Assembly: GCF_900167015.1 (NCBI RefSeq)
Contig: NZ_FUXX01000020.1
Span: forward strand, 1-46,645
Direction of reading: 5' to 3'
Length of the DNA stretch: 46,645 nucleotides
From: Succinivibrio dextrinosolvens DSM 3072
GTDB lineage: Bacteria; Pseudomonadota; Gammaproteobacteria; Enterobacterales; Succinivibrionaceae
Shown here: one piece after another, positions 25,165 to 33,517 of the stretch
Numbering within the stretch: the stretch's first letter is position 1
Layout: every line of letters begins with the position of its first letter
The notes under the pieces: generated by a model
The model's database searches: none
What the model was told of the DNA's origin: nothing
Seen by the model: the letters and a program-made list of their open reading frames with translations, nothing else
Made by a program: the position numbers and the translations under genes

Positions 25165-26448
25165 ATGCAGACAGGAAATTCAAAGGACTTTGACAATCTT
25201 TGCGGAGTTGATCCTTTAGTTAAGATTTTTTCTGATCTGATATCCTTTGATACCAAGGCAGACGGAAGTTCAAAGACTGTTCCTTCATCCGTGGGGCAGC
25301 TTCGTTTCGGTGCCTATCTTTCATCCGCTATATCTGAGCTTGGCTATGATTCTAAACAGGATGAGCACGGAGTTGTAACTGTAAAGGTTCCTGCATCAGA
25401 AGGCTGTGAAAAGGCAAAATCTCTGTGTCTTTTAGCTCATATGGATACAGCTCCTGACTGCAGCGGTGCCAATGTAAAACCAAGACTTGTCAGAAAATAC
25501 AGTGGAGATGGAATTAAGCTTGATAATGGTCTTACCATTACTCAGTCTTTCTGTCCTGAGCTTGCCTCTCACATTGGTGAGGATATCATTGTGACCGACG
25601 GTACCACGCTGTTAGGTGCTGATGACAAGGCTGGTATTGCCTGTCTTCTGCTACTCCTTAGAAATCTTAAAACCGACAGCAGTCTAAAGCACGGTCCGCT
25701 TAAGATTATCTTTTCAGTTGATGAGGAGATCGGTCTATCCACAAAGTATCTTGATGTAAAGAATATAGACTGTGATTACGCTATAACCGTGGATGGAACC
25801 GAGTTAGGTGAGCTTGATGTTGCAACCTTCAATGCTTACGGCGCCATCGTAAAATTCCACGGAACTTCAGTACACACTGCGGTAGCCTACAAAAATCTTG
25901 TAAATGCTATTACTCTGGCAACTGAATTTATAGGCATGCTTCCAAGAGATGAGAAGCCTGAGAATACCAGAGATAAGGAAGGCTTTTACCATGTTCACGG
26001 TTTTGAGGGTGAGGTTGAGTCTTCCAGAATAAAAATGATCATTCGTGATTTTACTGATGAAGGTATGAAAAAACGTCTTGATTTTGTAAAATCAGCAGTT
26101 GATTTTTTAAATAACAAATACGGTCAGGGCAGAGTAGAGCTGGATCTTCAATTCCAGTACGCAAATATGGAAGCGGTCTTAAAGCAGAATCAGGAAATTC
26201 TGGATATCTGTACCAAGGCATACAAAGATGCTGGTGTTAAGGTTGTTTTAAAGAGTGTTCGCGGTGGAACTGACGGCTCAAATCTATCAAATCAGGGACT
26301 TCCAACTCCGAATATTTTCACCGGAGGTCTGAACTGTCATGGCCCTTACGAGTGTCTTCCTGTTGATTCGTTCAACAGCTCATATAAGGTTGTGGAGGCA
26401 CTTGTAAAACGAATGTCAAAAAACAAGAGTTCAAAAGCTAAAAAATAG
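25165..26448 (+). CDS. pepT: Peptidase T (tripeptide aminopeptidase), M20 family
   Basis: A 427-aa zinc-dependent aminopeptidase that removes the N-terminal residue of tripeptides in the cytoplasm. Metal and catalytic motifs are LLAHMDTAPDCSG (H92, D94), TLLGADDKAG (D153), SVDEEIG (E187, E188), the PepT-type ITVDGTELGE, and RGGTDGSNLSNQGLPTPNIFTGG. It is slightly longer than E. coli PepT (408). AAGGAG lies before the ATG. It sits in the middle of the efflux operon, between macB and rmlD, with gaps of 16 and 10 bp. Confidence 0.92.
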   Translation: MQTGNSKDFDNLCGVDPLVKIFSDLISFDTKADGSSKTVPSSVGQLRFGAYLSSAISELGYDSKQDEHGVVTVKVPASEGCEKAKSLCLLAHMDTAPDCSGANVKPRLVRKYSGDGIKLDNGLTITQSFCPELASHIGEDIIVTDGTTLLGADDKAGIACLLLLLRNLKTDSSLKHGPLKIIFSVDEEIGLSTKYLDVKNIDCDYAITVDGTELGELDVATFNAYGAIVKFHGTSVHTAVAYKNLVNAITLATEFIGMLPRDEKPENTRDKEGFYHVHGFEGEVESSRIKMIIRDFTDEGMKKRLDFVKSAVDFLNNKYGQGRVELDLQFQYANMEAVLKQNQEILDICTKAYKDAGVKVVLKSVRGGTDGSNLSNQGLPTPNIFTGGLNCHGPYECLPVDSFNSSYKVVEALVKRMSKNKSSKAKK

Positions 26449-26458
26449 GTTGTTTTAT

Positions 26459-27337
26459 ATGAATCCGATTCTTGTAACAGGTGCCAGAGGTCAGGTAGGC
26501 GTTGAGGTATGTGAGAAACTTCTTATCTTAGGTTACAAAGTGATAGCCTGCGGTCATAGTGATCTTGATATCACATCAGAAAATGAGGTTTCCTCTCTGT
26601 TTGAATCAACTCCTATTTCTCTTGTGATTAACTGTGCCGCATACACTGCAGTTGATAAGGCTGAAGATGAGGAAAAGGCTGCCTACGCAGTTAATGCTCT
26701 GGGGCCTAAAAATCTGGCTTTGGAATGTAAAGAACGAGATATCCCTCTGATTCATATTTCAACTGATTATGTTTATGACAATGGTAAAACAGGTCTGCAT
26801 ACAGAGAATGAAGGAACTGGAACACGCTGTGTTTACGGCAAGACCAAGCTTTTTGGCGAACGTTTTATTTTAGACAGCGGTGTTCGCGCTGTAATCCTGA
26901 GAGCAAGCTGGATTTTCGGCCGTTACGGAAAGAACTTTGTAAAGGCTATGGCTAATCTTGCAGCCTCAAGAGATTCACTTAAGGTAGTCTGTGACGAGTT
27001 TGGTAATCCTACCCCCGCCAGAGCTTTAGCAGACGACATCTGCTATATTGCTGATTCCATTTTAAACGACAGCTGTACAGATTTTGGTGTTTACAACTAC
27101 TGCGGATATCCTTCAATTGTAAGAAACGATTTTGCCAGAGTGATTTTAGATAAAGCACGTGAAATCGGAATGCTCTCCCATGATGTTGAAGTACATCCAA
27201 TCACATCAGAGGAGTTTGGGGCAAAGGCAAAACGTCCTGCCGATTCCCGTATGAATTCAGACAAGTTTGCAAACACCTTCAGAAGAGACCTGCCAGACTG
27301 GCGTCTCTATCTTGAAGAAACCCTCAGAGGACTGTAA
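26459..27337 (+). CDS. rfbD: dTDP-4-dehydrorhamnose reductase family protein (RmlD-like)
   Basis: A 292-aa extended short-chain dehydrogenase/reductase. The NAD(P) loop VTGARGQVG (about 6-14) is followed by INCAAYTAVDKAEDE, STDYVYDN and the catalytic YGKTKLFGE (YxxxK), all as in RmlD/RfbD, which reduces dTDP-4-keto-L-rhamnose to dTDP-L-rhamnose. No other rhamnose gene is in the window, so a related sugar reductase is possible. The ATG at 26459 is preferred over the TTG at 26450, which lies two bases after the pepT stop. The stop adjoins the next start with no gap. Confidence 0.88.
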   Translation: MNPILVTGARGQVGVEVCEKLLILGYKVIACGHSDLDITSENEVSSLFESTPISLVINCAAYTAVDKAEDEEKAAYAVNALGPKNLALECKERDIPLIHISTDYVYDNGKTGLHTENEGTGTRCVYGKTKLFGERFILDSGVRAVILRASWIFGRYGKNFVKAMANLAASRDSLKVVCDEFGNPTPARALADDICYIADSILNDSCTDFGVYNYCGYPSIVRNDFARVILDKAREIGMLSHDVEVHPITSEEFGAKAKRPADSRMNSDKFANTFRRDLPDWRLYLEETLRGL

Positions 27338-28726
27338 ATGTTAAAAAAGCTTTCTGTTGTATGTATGAGTGCATGCCTGTGCGGATGCAGTCTGTTCTTT
27401 ACTGATTATAAAGCGCCGGTTTTTCCGACAGTTGCCTCATATCATGATGCCTACCGTTTTGTTGGCGCTCCTATTGAGGCTGAATACTGGAAACAGTTTA
27501 AGGATGAAAAGCTCAATACTCTGATGGCGGTTGCTCTTAAAAACAACTTTGATATGAGAACTGCATATGTGAATGTAGAGAAGGCTCTTATCAATGTTGA
27601 TATTGTTGCCGCCAACGATCATCCGACAGCATCTGCATCCATAGGCTCAACTGCAAAGAGAGCATTAGATTATCATGATTCCACTCATAAGAGTTCAAGT
27701 GGCAGCTTCTCCTTATCCTATCAGCTGGATTTATTCGGAAAGCTTAAAGCTGCAGATGATGCCGCCTTTGCAAACTATCAGGCAACAGCTTACGATTATC
27801 TTGCAATGAGACTTACCGTGATTGAATCAACGGCTGCAGCCTACTGGCAGTATGCCTATGCCAAAGAGGCGGTAGCCATCGGCGAACAGGATTTAAAGGA
27901 TTCCCAGGTGCGTCTTGCTCTGGTTCAGAACAAATTCTCTGCCGGTGCAGCTGATTCTTTAGACGTGGATGATGCACATATCAATCATCTGAAGGTTCAG
28001 GCAACACTGGATTCACGCAGAAACAACCTTAAAAAGGCCAGAACAGCACTTGCAACCATGTTAGGTTCAACTGCAGATCATGACTTTGAGATAGCTTCTC
28101 TTGATGATTCTTCGGTACCTGAGTTCTCTTTATCAGTTCCATCAGAGCTTCTGGCAAGACGTCCTGATCTGATGAAGGATGAGGCTACCCTTAAAAAGGC
28201 ATATGCCAACTATAATGAGGCCAAGATGGCATTCTTCCCTGATTTTACTCTGACTGCAGGAATAACCTCCGGTGATTCAGGTACTATCGGAAGATTCCTT
28301 GCTAATCCGGTTGGTGCTCTCGGCTCATCAGTTACCTTCCCGTTCCTGAACTTCAATAAGCTTACAAAAGAGAAGAAGAGCGCAATGAAGGATATCGATC
28401 TTGCAAGCATCAACTTTGTTGCTGATTACGTCAAGGCTGTACAGGAAGTTTACGATGATATCTCCAATGTGGACTACTATCAGAAGTCTCTTATGACCTA
28501 TAAGCATTCATATGAGCTTGCTGTTCGTAACTACGAGCGCTACAAGGTAAGATACGAGTCTGGTCTGGTTGCTCTGACAGACTTTTTGACCTCAGCTGAC
28601 ACCATGAGAAATGCCAAGATTTCCTACCTTGAGGCCAAGCTTAATAACCTTAAATCCACCATGGCACTGATGACTGCTATCGGCGGAGATAACGACAACA
28701 GAATAGACGAGATTGTTAAGGACTAA
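27338..28726 (+). CDS. Outer-membrane efflux channel, NodT/OprM family lipoprotein (TolC-like)
   Basis: A 462-aa outer-membrane factor. The signal peptide ends at a lipobox, LCGC (Cys about 17), so it is an outer-membrane lipoprotein like OprM or CusC. Family motifs are EAEYWKQFKDEKLNTLMAVALKNNFDMRTA, SYQLDLFGKLKAADDAA and the second repeat PSELLARRPDLMKDEATLKKAYANY. The two internally similar helical-barrel repeats are typical. It would complete the MacA-MacB tripartite pump in this operon. It starts immediately after rfbD and ends one base before the xthA start. Confidence 0.92.
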   Translation: MLKKLSVVCMSACLCGCSLFFTDYKAPVFPTVASYHDAYRFVGAPIEAEYWKQFKDEKLNTLMAVALKNNFDMRTAYVNVEKALINVDIVAANDHPTASASIGSTAKRALDYHDSTHKSSSGSFSLSYQLDLFGKLKAADDAAFANYQATAYDYLAMRLTVIESTAAAYWQYAYAKEAVAIGEQDLKDSQVRLALVQNKFSAGAADSLDVDDAHINHLKVQATLDSRRNNLKKARTALATMLGSTADHDFEIASLDDSSVPEFSLSVPSELLARRPDLMKDEATLKKAYANYNEAKMAFFPDFTLTAGITSGDSGTIGRFLANPVGALGSSVTFPFLNFNKLTKEKKSAMKDIDLASINFVADYVKAVQEVYDDISNVDYYQKSLMTYKHSYELAVRNYERYKVRYESGLVALTDFLTSADTMRNAKISYLEAKLNNLKSTMALMTAIGGDNDNRIDEIVKD

Positions 28727-28727
28727 T

Positions 28728-29534
28728 ATGCAGATTACCCTAAGTTCATGGAATGTAAACGGCATTAGAGCTGTTGCCGGCAAAGAAGGCTTTGACTGGT
28801 TCCGTAATTCATCCTATGACGTGATTGGTCTTCAGGAGACCAAGGCCAGTGTAGATCAGCTTGATGATTCTCTTAAGACAAAGCCTGGCTATGAGAGCTT
28901 TTTCTGTTCATCAACTGTAAAGAAAGGTTATTCAGGTACAGCTGTATTCTCAAAGCTGAAACCTCTGTCTGTTGAATATGAGCTCCCTAGTCCTGAATTT
29001 CAGGGGGAGGGCAGAATCATTCATCTTGAGTTTGAGAAGTTCCATTTCTTCAACGGTTATTTCCCAAACGGAGGAGCTGCAATTCTAAACGAGAAGGGCA
29101 GACCTACCGGTGAATTCAAGCGTGTTCCTTATAAGATGGGATTTTTTGACTGCTTCTTTGATTATGCTCAGAAGCTGCGAGAGGATAAGCCAATTGTTGT
29201 CTGTGGCGATTTCAATATTGCACATAAGCCAATTGATCTGGCAAGACCTAAGACAAATGAGACCAATACCGGCTTCCTGCCACTGGAGCGTGCATTTTTA
29301 GACAGAATGGTAGATGCCGGATACGTAGATACCTTCAGACAGGTAAATGGTGATAAGCCTGACTGCTACAGCTGGTGGTCATACAAGACCTTTGCAAGAT
29401 CAAAGAACATCGGATGGAGAATTGATTACTTCTTTGTCTCTGATGAACTTAAAAATAATATCGTTGATGCAAGAATCGAGAATGAAGTTTTGGGATCTGA
29501 TCACTGTCCTGTAACTCTTGTGCTTGACATCTAA
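28728..29534 (+). CDS. xthA: Exodeoxyribonuclease III
   Basis: A 268-aa base-excision-repair nuclease with AP endonuclease and 3'-5' exonuclease activity; the length equals E. coli XthA. Catalytic motifs of the endonuclease/exonuclease/phosphatase fold are SSWNVNGIRA (N9/N11), GLQETKA (E37), the NGYFPNGGA tyrosine region, CGDFNIAHKPIDL (D and N), WRIDYFF, and the terminal LGSDHCPV (D, H). The ATG at 28728, with AAGGA overlapping the preceding stop codon, is chosen over the in-frame TTG at 28713. It is the last gene of the six-gene operon. Confidence 0.95.
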   Translation: MQITLSSWNVNGIRAVAGKEGFDWFRNSSYDVIGLQETKASVDQLDDSLKTKPGYESFFCSSTVKKGYSGTAVFSKLKPLSVEYELPSPEFQGEGRIIHLEFEKFHFFNGYFPNGGAAILNEKGRPTGEFKRVPYKMGFFDCFFDYAQKLREDKPIVVCGDFNIAHKPIDLARPKTNETNTGFLPLERAFLDRMVDAGYVDTFRQVNGDKPDCYSWWSYKTFARSKNIGWRIDYFFVSDELKNNIVDARIENEVLGSDHCPVTLVLDI

Positions 29535-29551
29535 TATTCCTTTTGATATTT

Positions 29552-29585
29552 GGATGGTTCTGCCTTGTCAGAACCATCCTTTTTC
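29552..29585 (+). terminator. Rho-independent terminator of the macA-xthA operon
   Basis: GGATGGTTCTG (29552-29562) and CAGAACCATCC (29569-29579) form a perfect 11-bp stem with a 6-nt loop, followed by TTTTT. Confidence 0.88.
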
Positions 29586-29737
29586 GTCTTTATCCTTTCT
29601 AAAATTTTATTAAACACTCTCTTTTTTACTGATATTTAATCTTTGTGCCGTCAAAATAGGCATTTTCTGCACATATATTGAGCATTGCACAAATTCTGAG
29701 CAGTAAAATTTTCAAAGCCGTTTTAGCCCCATTTTAC

Positions 29738-29767
29738 TTGAATAAAATTTCAAACCGTATTTATAAT
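29738..29767 (+). promoter_or_regulatory. Predicted promoter of the aroG leader transcript
   Basis: TTGAAT (29738-29743), an 18-bp spacer and TATAAT (29762-29767). It predicts a leader of about 210 nt before aroG. A small hairpin GTGGCA / TGCCAC (29789-29810) would lie near the 5' end of the RNA. The stretch from 29586 to the promoter has no gene but holds the 18-mer (29653-29670) shared with 16456-16473. Confidence 0.6.
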
Positions 29768-29837
29768 GAACTACAGACTTTTATGAGAGTGGCATTGTAA
29801 GGTTTGCCACGTAATAATTTGATAAATAACTTTTAGG

Positions 29838-29969
29838 ATGAAAATCGTGAATACTAATAATATATTTTTAAAAGGGAGTGCTCCTTGTAGCATATTTAAG
29901 CAAAGTAATTCTTCAGCTTTAAAGAACTCTTTTAACTATTATTATTGGCGATTTTATAACTTTAGATAA
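29838..29969 (+). CDS. Aromatic-rich leader peptide of aroG
   Basis: A 43-codon ORF starting at ATG 29838 (or GTG 29847, which is better spaced from the AGGA at 29835-29838) and ending at TAA 29967-29969, 13 bp before aroG. Its C-terminus reads SFNYYYWRFYNFR: eight of the last twelve residues are Phe, Tyr or Trp, including Tyr-Tyr-Tyr-Trp at codons 34-37. This is the classic design of an attenuation leader that senses aromatic aminoacyl-tRNA supply before an aromatic biosynthesis gene. It lies downstream of the predicted promoter. It is too short for usual gene callers and I know of no named equivalent before aroG. Confidence 0.75.
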   Translation: MKIVNTNNIFLKGSAPCSIFKQSNSSALKNSFNYYYWRFYNFR

Positions 29970-30030
29970 TTAGGCGGTTTATATGACTATTGACAAGAAT
30001 TTGAACCTTACCCCGCCTAATGAAGCGGGG
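29969..30030 (+). promoter_or_regulatory. Mutually exclusive hairpins around the aroG ribosome-binding site
   Basis: ATTAGGCGG (29969-29977), which contains the aroG Shine-Dalgarno region, is perfectly complementary to CCGCCTAAT at 30013-30021 inside the aroG coding region. A competing hairpin, CCCCGC (30011-30016) with GCGGGG (30025-30030), shares bases with the second arm and would free the ribosome site. The first arm begins directly at the leader stop codon. This suggests translational control coupled to leader translation. No T-run follows either hairpin, so it is not a transcription terminator. Confidence 0.5.
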
Positions 30031-31092
30031 CATGGTATCGTAGATACGAGAATCAGCGAAATGTACCAGGTAATTCCCCCAATTGCCGTGATCGAGAAAT
30101 TTCCGGCAACAGATTTTACAAATAACGTTGTGGACCAGACAAGAAGAGAGATTCACAACATTTTCAACGGTGTAGATGACAGACTAGTTGTGATTGCAGG
30201 ACCTTGTTCTGTACACGACACCAGAGCTGCTTTTGATTATGCAAACAGACTGATGAAACTTCGTCAGAAGTATCAGGATCAGCTTGTTGTTGTAATGAGA
30301 GTTTACTTTGAGAAGCCTCGTACCACTGTAGGCTGGAAGGGACTGATCAATGACCCAACCCTCGATGATTCACATGATATCAATCAGGGCTTAAAGATTG
30401 CCCGTAAGCTTCTATGTGACATCAACAGTCTTGGTATGCCAGCAGCTACTGAGTTCCTGGATCCTATCACTGTTCAGTACATCGATGACTTTATTTCATG
30501 GGGTGCTATCGGTGCCCGTACCACAGAGTCTCAGCTGCACCGTCAGCTGTCATCAGGTCTGTCATGCCCAATCGGCTTTAAGAACGCAACCGATGGCTCT
30601 GTAAAGATTGCAATTGATGCTGCTATTGCTGCTGAAAATGAACATACTTTCATGTCTGTTACCAAGATGGGACATGTAGCAATTGTTCATACCAAGGGCA
30701 ATGAGGACTGTCACGTTATTTTACGTGGCGGTAAAGAGCCTAACTACAGCTCAAAGGATGTTGAGAAGACCTGTCTTGCTCTTGAGAAGGCTGGCCTGAA
30801 GCCAATGGTTATGATTGATGCTTCTCACTCAAATTCTAACAAGCAGTACAAGAAGCAGGTTGATGTTTCTCGTGATGTTGCTGCCCAGATTGCTGCGGGC
30901 GACAACAGAATCTTTGGTCTGATGCTTGAGTCAAACCTGGTTGAGGGACGTCAGGATCTTCCAAAGGATTTAAGAAATCTTGTATACGGTCAGTCAATTA
31001 CAGATGCGTGCATCGGAATTGATGATACAGAGCAGATCTGTGCGATGTTGAATGAGGCCGTTTTAGAGCGCAGAAAGCGCAACAAGAAATAG
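29983..31092 (+). CDS. aroG: 3-deoxy-7-phosphoheptulonate (DAHP) synthase, AroG-type class I
   Basis: A 369-aa cytoplasmic enzyme that condenses phosphoenolpyruvate and erythrose-4-phosphate, the first step of the shikimate pathway. Motifs are LPPVALLEKFPAT-like IPPIAVIEKFPAT, VVIAGPCSVHD, EKPRTTVGWKGLINDP, SWGAIGARTTESQ, GFKNATDGS, the metal region VILRGGKEPNY and MIDASHSNSNKQ. The N-terminal segment resembles the Phe-sensitive AroG more than AroF or AroH, and it carries about 20 extra residues (TIDKNLNLTPPNEAGHGIVD). Regulation appears to involve the upstream aromatic leader peptide. A terminator separates it from serA. Confidence 0.93.
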   Translation: MTIDKNLNLTPPNEAGHGIVDTRISEMYQVIPPIAVIEKFPATDFTNNVVDQTRREIHNIFNGVDDRLVVIAGPCSVHDTRAAFDYANRLMKLRQKYQDQLVVVMRVYFEKPRTTVGWKGLINDPTLDDSHDINQGLKIARKLLCDINSLGMPAATEFLDPITVQYIDDFISWGAIGARTTESQLHRQLSSGLSCPIGFKNATDGSVKIAIDAAIAAENEHTFMSVTKMGHVAIVHTKGNEDCHVILRGGKEPNYSSKDVEKTCLALEKAGLKPMVMIDASHSNSNKQYKKQVDVSRDVAAQIAAGDNRIFGLMLESNLVEGRQDLPKDLRNLVYGQSITDACIGIDDTEQICAMLNEAVLERRKRNKK

Positions 31093-31105
31093 CAAAGTGA
31101 TTTAG

Positions 31106-31136
31106 TGCCCGCCATCTGACGGGCATTTTGTTTTAA
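31106..31136 (+). terminator. Terminator of aroG
   Basis: TGCCCG (31106-31111) and CGGGCA (31120-31125) form a 6-bp GC-rich stem with an 8-nt loop, followed by TTTTGTTTT. Confidence 0.75.
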
Positions 31137-31160
31137 TAAGTATGTATCATAGAGGTTAAC

Positions 31161-32396
31161 ATGCAGCCTTCATTATCTTTAGAAAAATCAAAGATCAAGA
31201 TCCTTCTTTTAGAGGGAGTTGATCCAAGTGCTGTAGATGCATTAAACAAAGCTGGATATACAAATGTTGAGTATCAGAAAAAGGCTCTTGATGGTCAGGA
31301 GCTTTTAGATGCTATCGAGAATGTTCACTTCATCGGTATTCGATCTCGTACTCATTTAACAGCTGAAGTTCTGCAGCATGCAAAGAAACTGATCGGTATC
31401 GGCTGTTACTGTATTGGTACAAATCAGGTTGATCTTGAAGCTGCTGCAGCTTTGGGTATTCCTGTATTCAATGCTCCATTCTCAAACACCAGATCAGTAG
31501 CTGAGCTTGTTACTGGTGAATATCTGCAGCTGTTACGTGACATTCCTGCCCGTAATGCTCTTCTACACCGTGGTGGCTGGAACAAGGCAGCAAACGGCTG
31601 TCATGAGGCTCGCGGCAAGACTATCGGTATTATCGGCTATGGTCACATCGGAACTCAGGTTGGTATTTTAGCTGAGGCTTTAGGTCTTTCAGTTATTTTC
31701 TACGATGTAGAAAATAAGATGGTTCTTGGTAATGCAAAGCAGGTTAATACCTTAGATGAGTTACTTGAGAATTCTGATATTGTTACTCTGCACGTTCCAG
31801 AGCTTCCAACTACCAAGAATATGATTTCAAAGGCTCAGTTCGCCAAGATGAAGGATGGTGTTCGCTTCCTGAATGCATCACGCGGAACTGTTGTTGATAT
31901 CGAAGCACTTTGTGAAGCTTTACGTTCAGGTAAGGTTGCAGGTGCAGCTGTTGACGTATATCCAAAGGAGCCTTCAAAGAACGGTGAGGAATTTGTAACT
32001 CCTCTACGTGAGTTTGATAACGTAATTCTGACCCCTCACATCGGTGCCGGTACTGAGGAAGCTCAGAAGAACATCGGTACTGAGGTATCAGAGAAGCTTG
32101 CTCTGTATTCAGATAACGGTTCTACACTTACCGCTGTCAACTTCCCAGAGGTATCTCTTCCAACCAAGAGAGCAGAGGTTTCAAGACTGCTTCACGTTCA
32201 CAAGAATGTTCCTGGTGTAATGCGTCAGATTAACGAAACCTTCGCCAAGCTAAATATCAACGTTGCTGCTCAGTATCTGCAGACTACCGCTGATATCGGT
32301 TATGTTGTTATGGATATTCATACTGATAAGCCACAGGATGTTGTTCCTTCACTGCGTAACATCGAAGGTACTCTGAAGTGCAGAATTCTGTACTAA
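31161..32396 (+). CDS. serA: D-3-phosphoglycerate dehydrogenase
   Basis: A 411-aa enzyme that oxidises 3-phosphoglycerate with NAD, the first step of serine synthesis; the length and order match E. coli SerA (410). The substrate domain has GIRSRTHLT and GCYCIGTNQVDL. The NAD domain has IGIIGYGHIGTQVG, followed by the catalytic Arg in NASRGTVVDI, Glu in VDVYPKEP and His in LTPHIGAGTEEAQ. A C-terminal ACT domain (about 335-411, LLHVHKNVPGVMRQIN) is the serine feedback site in the family. AGAGG precedes the ATG. It probably has its own promoter between the aroG terminator and 31160. Confidence 0.96.
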   Translation: MQPSLSLEKSKIKILLLEGVDPSAVDALNKAGYTNVEYQKKALDGQELLDAIENVHFIGIRSRTHLTAEVLQHAKKLIGIGCYCIGTNQVDLEAAAALGIPVFNAPFSNTRSVAELVTGEYLQLLRDIPARNALLHRGGWNKAANGCHEARGKTIGIIGYGHIGTQVGILAEALGLSVIFYDVENKMVLGNAKQVNTLDELLENSDIVTLHVPELPTTKNMISKAQFAKMKDGVRFLNASRGTVVDIEALCEALRSGKVAGAAVDVYPKEPSKNGEEFVTPLREFDNVILTPHIGAGTEEAQKNIGTEVSEKLALYSDNGSTLTAVNFPEVSLPTKRAEVSRLLHVHKNVPGVMRQINETFAKLNINVAAQYLQTTADIGYVVMDIHTDKPQDVVPSLRNIEGTLKCRILY

Positions 32397-32426
32397 TCGG
32401 GGAATATCAGTAGATAATTAGAAAAG

Positions 32427-32487
32427 ATCTTCCGGTTTGAAGAATGTTCTCGGAAAGGAACTTACTTTGGATCGGAAGATTTTTTTT
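32427..32487 (+). terminator. Terminator of serA
   Basis: ATCTTCCG (32427-32434) and CGGAAGAT (32473-32480) close a long-loop hairpin followed by TTTTTTT. Confidence 0.55.
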
Positions 32488-32537
32488 GCGTTAATTCTTC
32501 AAGAAAAATCTCTGTTTGAGCTTTACTCTGTTTTCTT

Positions 32538-32777
32538 TTAAGAAGCGCTTGCTTTTCTCTCAGTCATTTCTTCGTTTTCAGAGAACAGGTTGGTCAGTTT
32601 TTTTCCTTTCTCAATAATGAGCTGCATCAGCTTCTCTTTGTATTCCTCAAAACTGATTTTGCAATCGATACAGTCATTAAAGATTTGCTGTTCTTCTGCG
32701 TTCATTGGTCGTCTTAAATAAAGATCGAATAATTCCTTATAGTTGGCAAGAGCCTTTAATTCCTGTGCTTTATCCAT
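32538..32777 (-). CDS. Small hypothetical protein
   Basis: A 79-aa charged, helical protein with no recognised family. It has a Lys/Glu-rich amphipathic middle (KISFEEYKEKLMQLIIEKGKKL) and no signal peptide. AAAAA-rich DNA with a weak purine tract precedes the ATG. It is convergent with serA and may be an accessory gene. Its coding status is likely but not certain. Confidence 0.5.
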   Translation of the reverse strand: MDKAQELKALANYKELFDLYLRRPMNAEEQQIFNDCIDCKISFEEYKEKLMQLIIEKGKKLTNLFSENEEMTERKASAS

Positions 32778-32951
32778 TGTTTTTTCCTATATAACCATAT
32801 ATTTACGGGGAACTATATGTTTGTTTGATTTAGAGATAATACAGATAAAAGCCTAGAAAAGAATTAGCAAATAGAATTGCTGCTAAGTCTAGCTAAAGTC
32901 TTAATTGATACACTACTGATACTGCAATCATATCTTACATAAGGATTATCA

Positions 32952-33191
32952 ATGAGTTCTCTGACGGAGAAAGACTCTCTTCTTGAGGAAGTATCAGCCA
33001 CTGCTTCTTTTATTTGCTATAGATTTCGATTTGATGCCCCTAAACCAAGGGAAATACTAAGAACAGAAGAATTGAGTGATTTTCTTTATTCTGCTTCACC
33101 AGATAAAATCAATGCGGAGAAGATTCGTAAAGAGTTAGAGGAACTTAAAAAGCCATATCTCAACAAACCAGTTGTTCTATTTGACGATTAA
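32952..33191 (+). CDS. Small hypothetical protein
   Basis: A 79-aa soluble acidic protein of unknown family. The start at 32952 is preceded by AAGGATTATCA. The middle has an amphipathic helix (DKINAEKIRKELEELKKPY). It has no membrane segment or metal motif. It is probably a separate unit; the next gene is 103 bp downstream. Confidence 0.5.
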   Translation: MSSLTEKDSLLEEVSATASFICYRFRFDAPKPREILRTEELSDFLYSASPDKINAEKIRKELEELKKPYLNKPVVLFDD

Positions 33192-33294
33192 GTAATAATT
33201 TGAAGAATAGAAAAGCGCTTATAAAATGAGATAATAAGCTTTATACCAGACCAGCATTCCTGTTTTTTTGTTTTATTTTTTTTAGGACAATATT

Positions 33295-33486
33295 ATGCGT
33301 TTAATTATCGCTTTAATCCTTCCATGGCTAACCTTCTTTACAATTGGTAGACCATTATCAGGCATTATATGCCTTATTCTGCAGCTCACATTAATTGGCT
33401 GGCTGCCAGCTACAATTTGGGCTGTATTTGCATTGAATGGCTATAACACTGACAAGAAGATCGCAAAAGCTCTAGGAAAGGAATAA
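33295..33486 (+). CDS. YqaE/Pmp3-like small membrane protein
   Basis: A 63-aa inner-membrane protein with two hydrophobic segments. It resembles the UPF0057/Pmp3 family (MRLIIALILPWLTFF at the start; LTLIGWLPATIWAVFAL later, where the family has LT-LLG-IPG-IHA). Members are small proteolipids linked to membrane potential or osmotic stress. Two residues that are usually Pro-Pro after ILP differ here (WL). The polar C-terminal tail NGYNTDKKIAKALGKE is cytoplasmic. Confidence 0.65.
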   Translation: MRLIIALILPWLTFFTIGRPLSGIICLILQLTLIGWLPATIWAVFALNGYNTDKKIAKALGKE

Positions 33487-33517
33487 AGAAAACTTCTTAT
33501 GGTCTGGTCTTTAAAGG

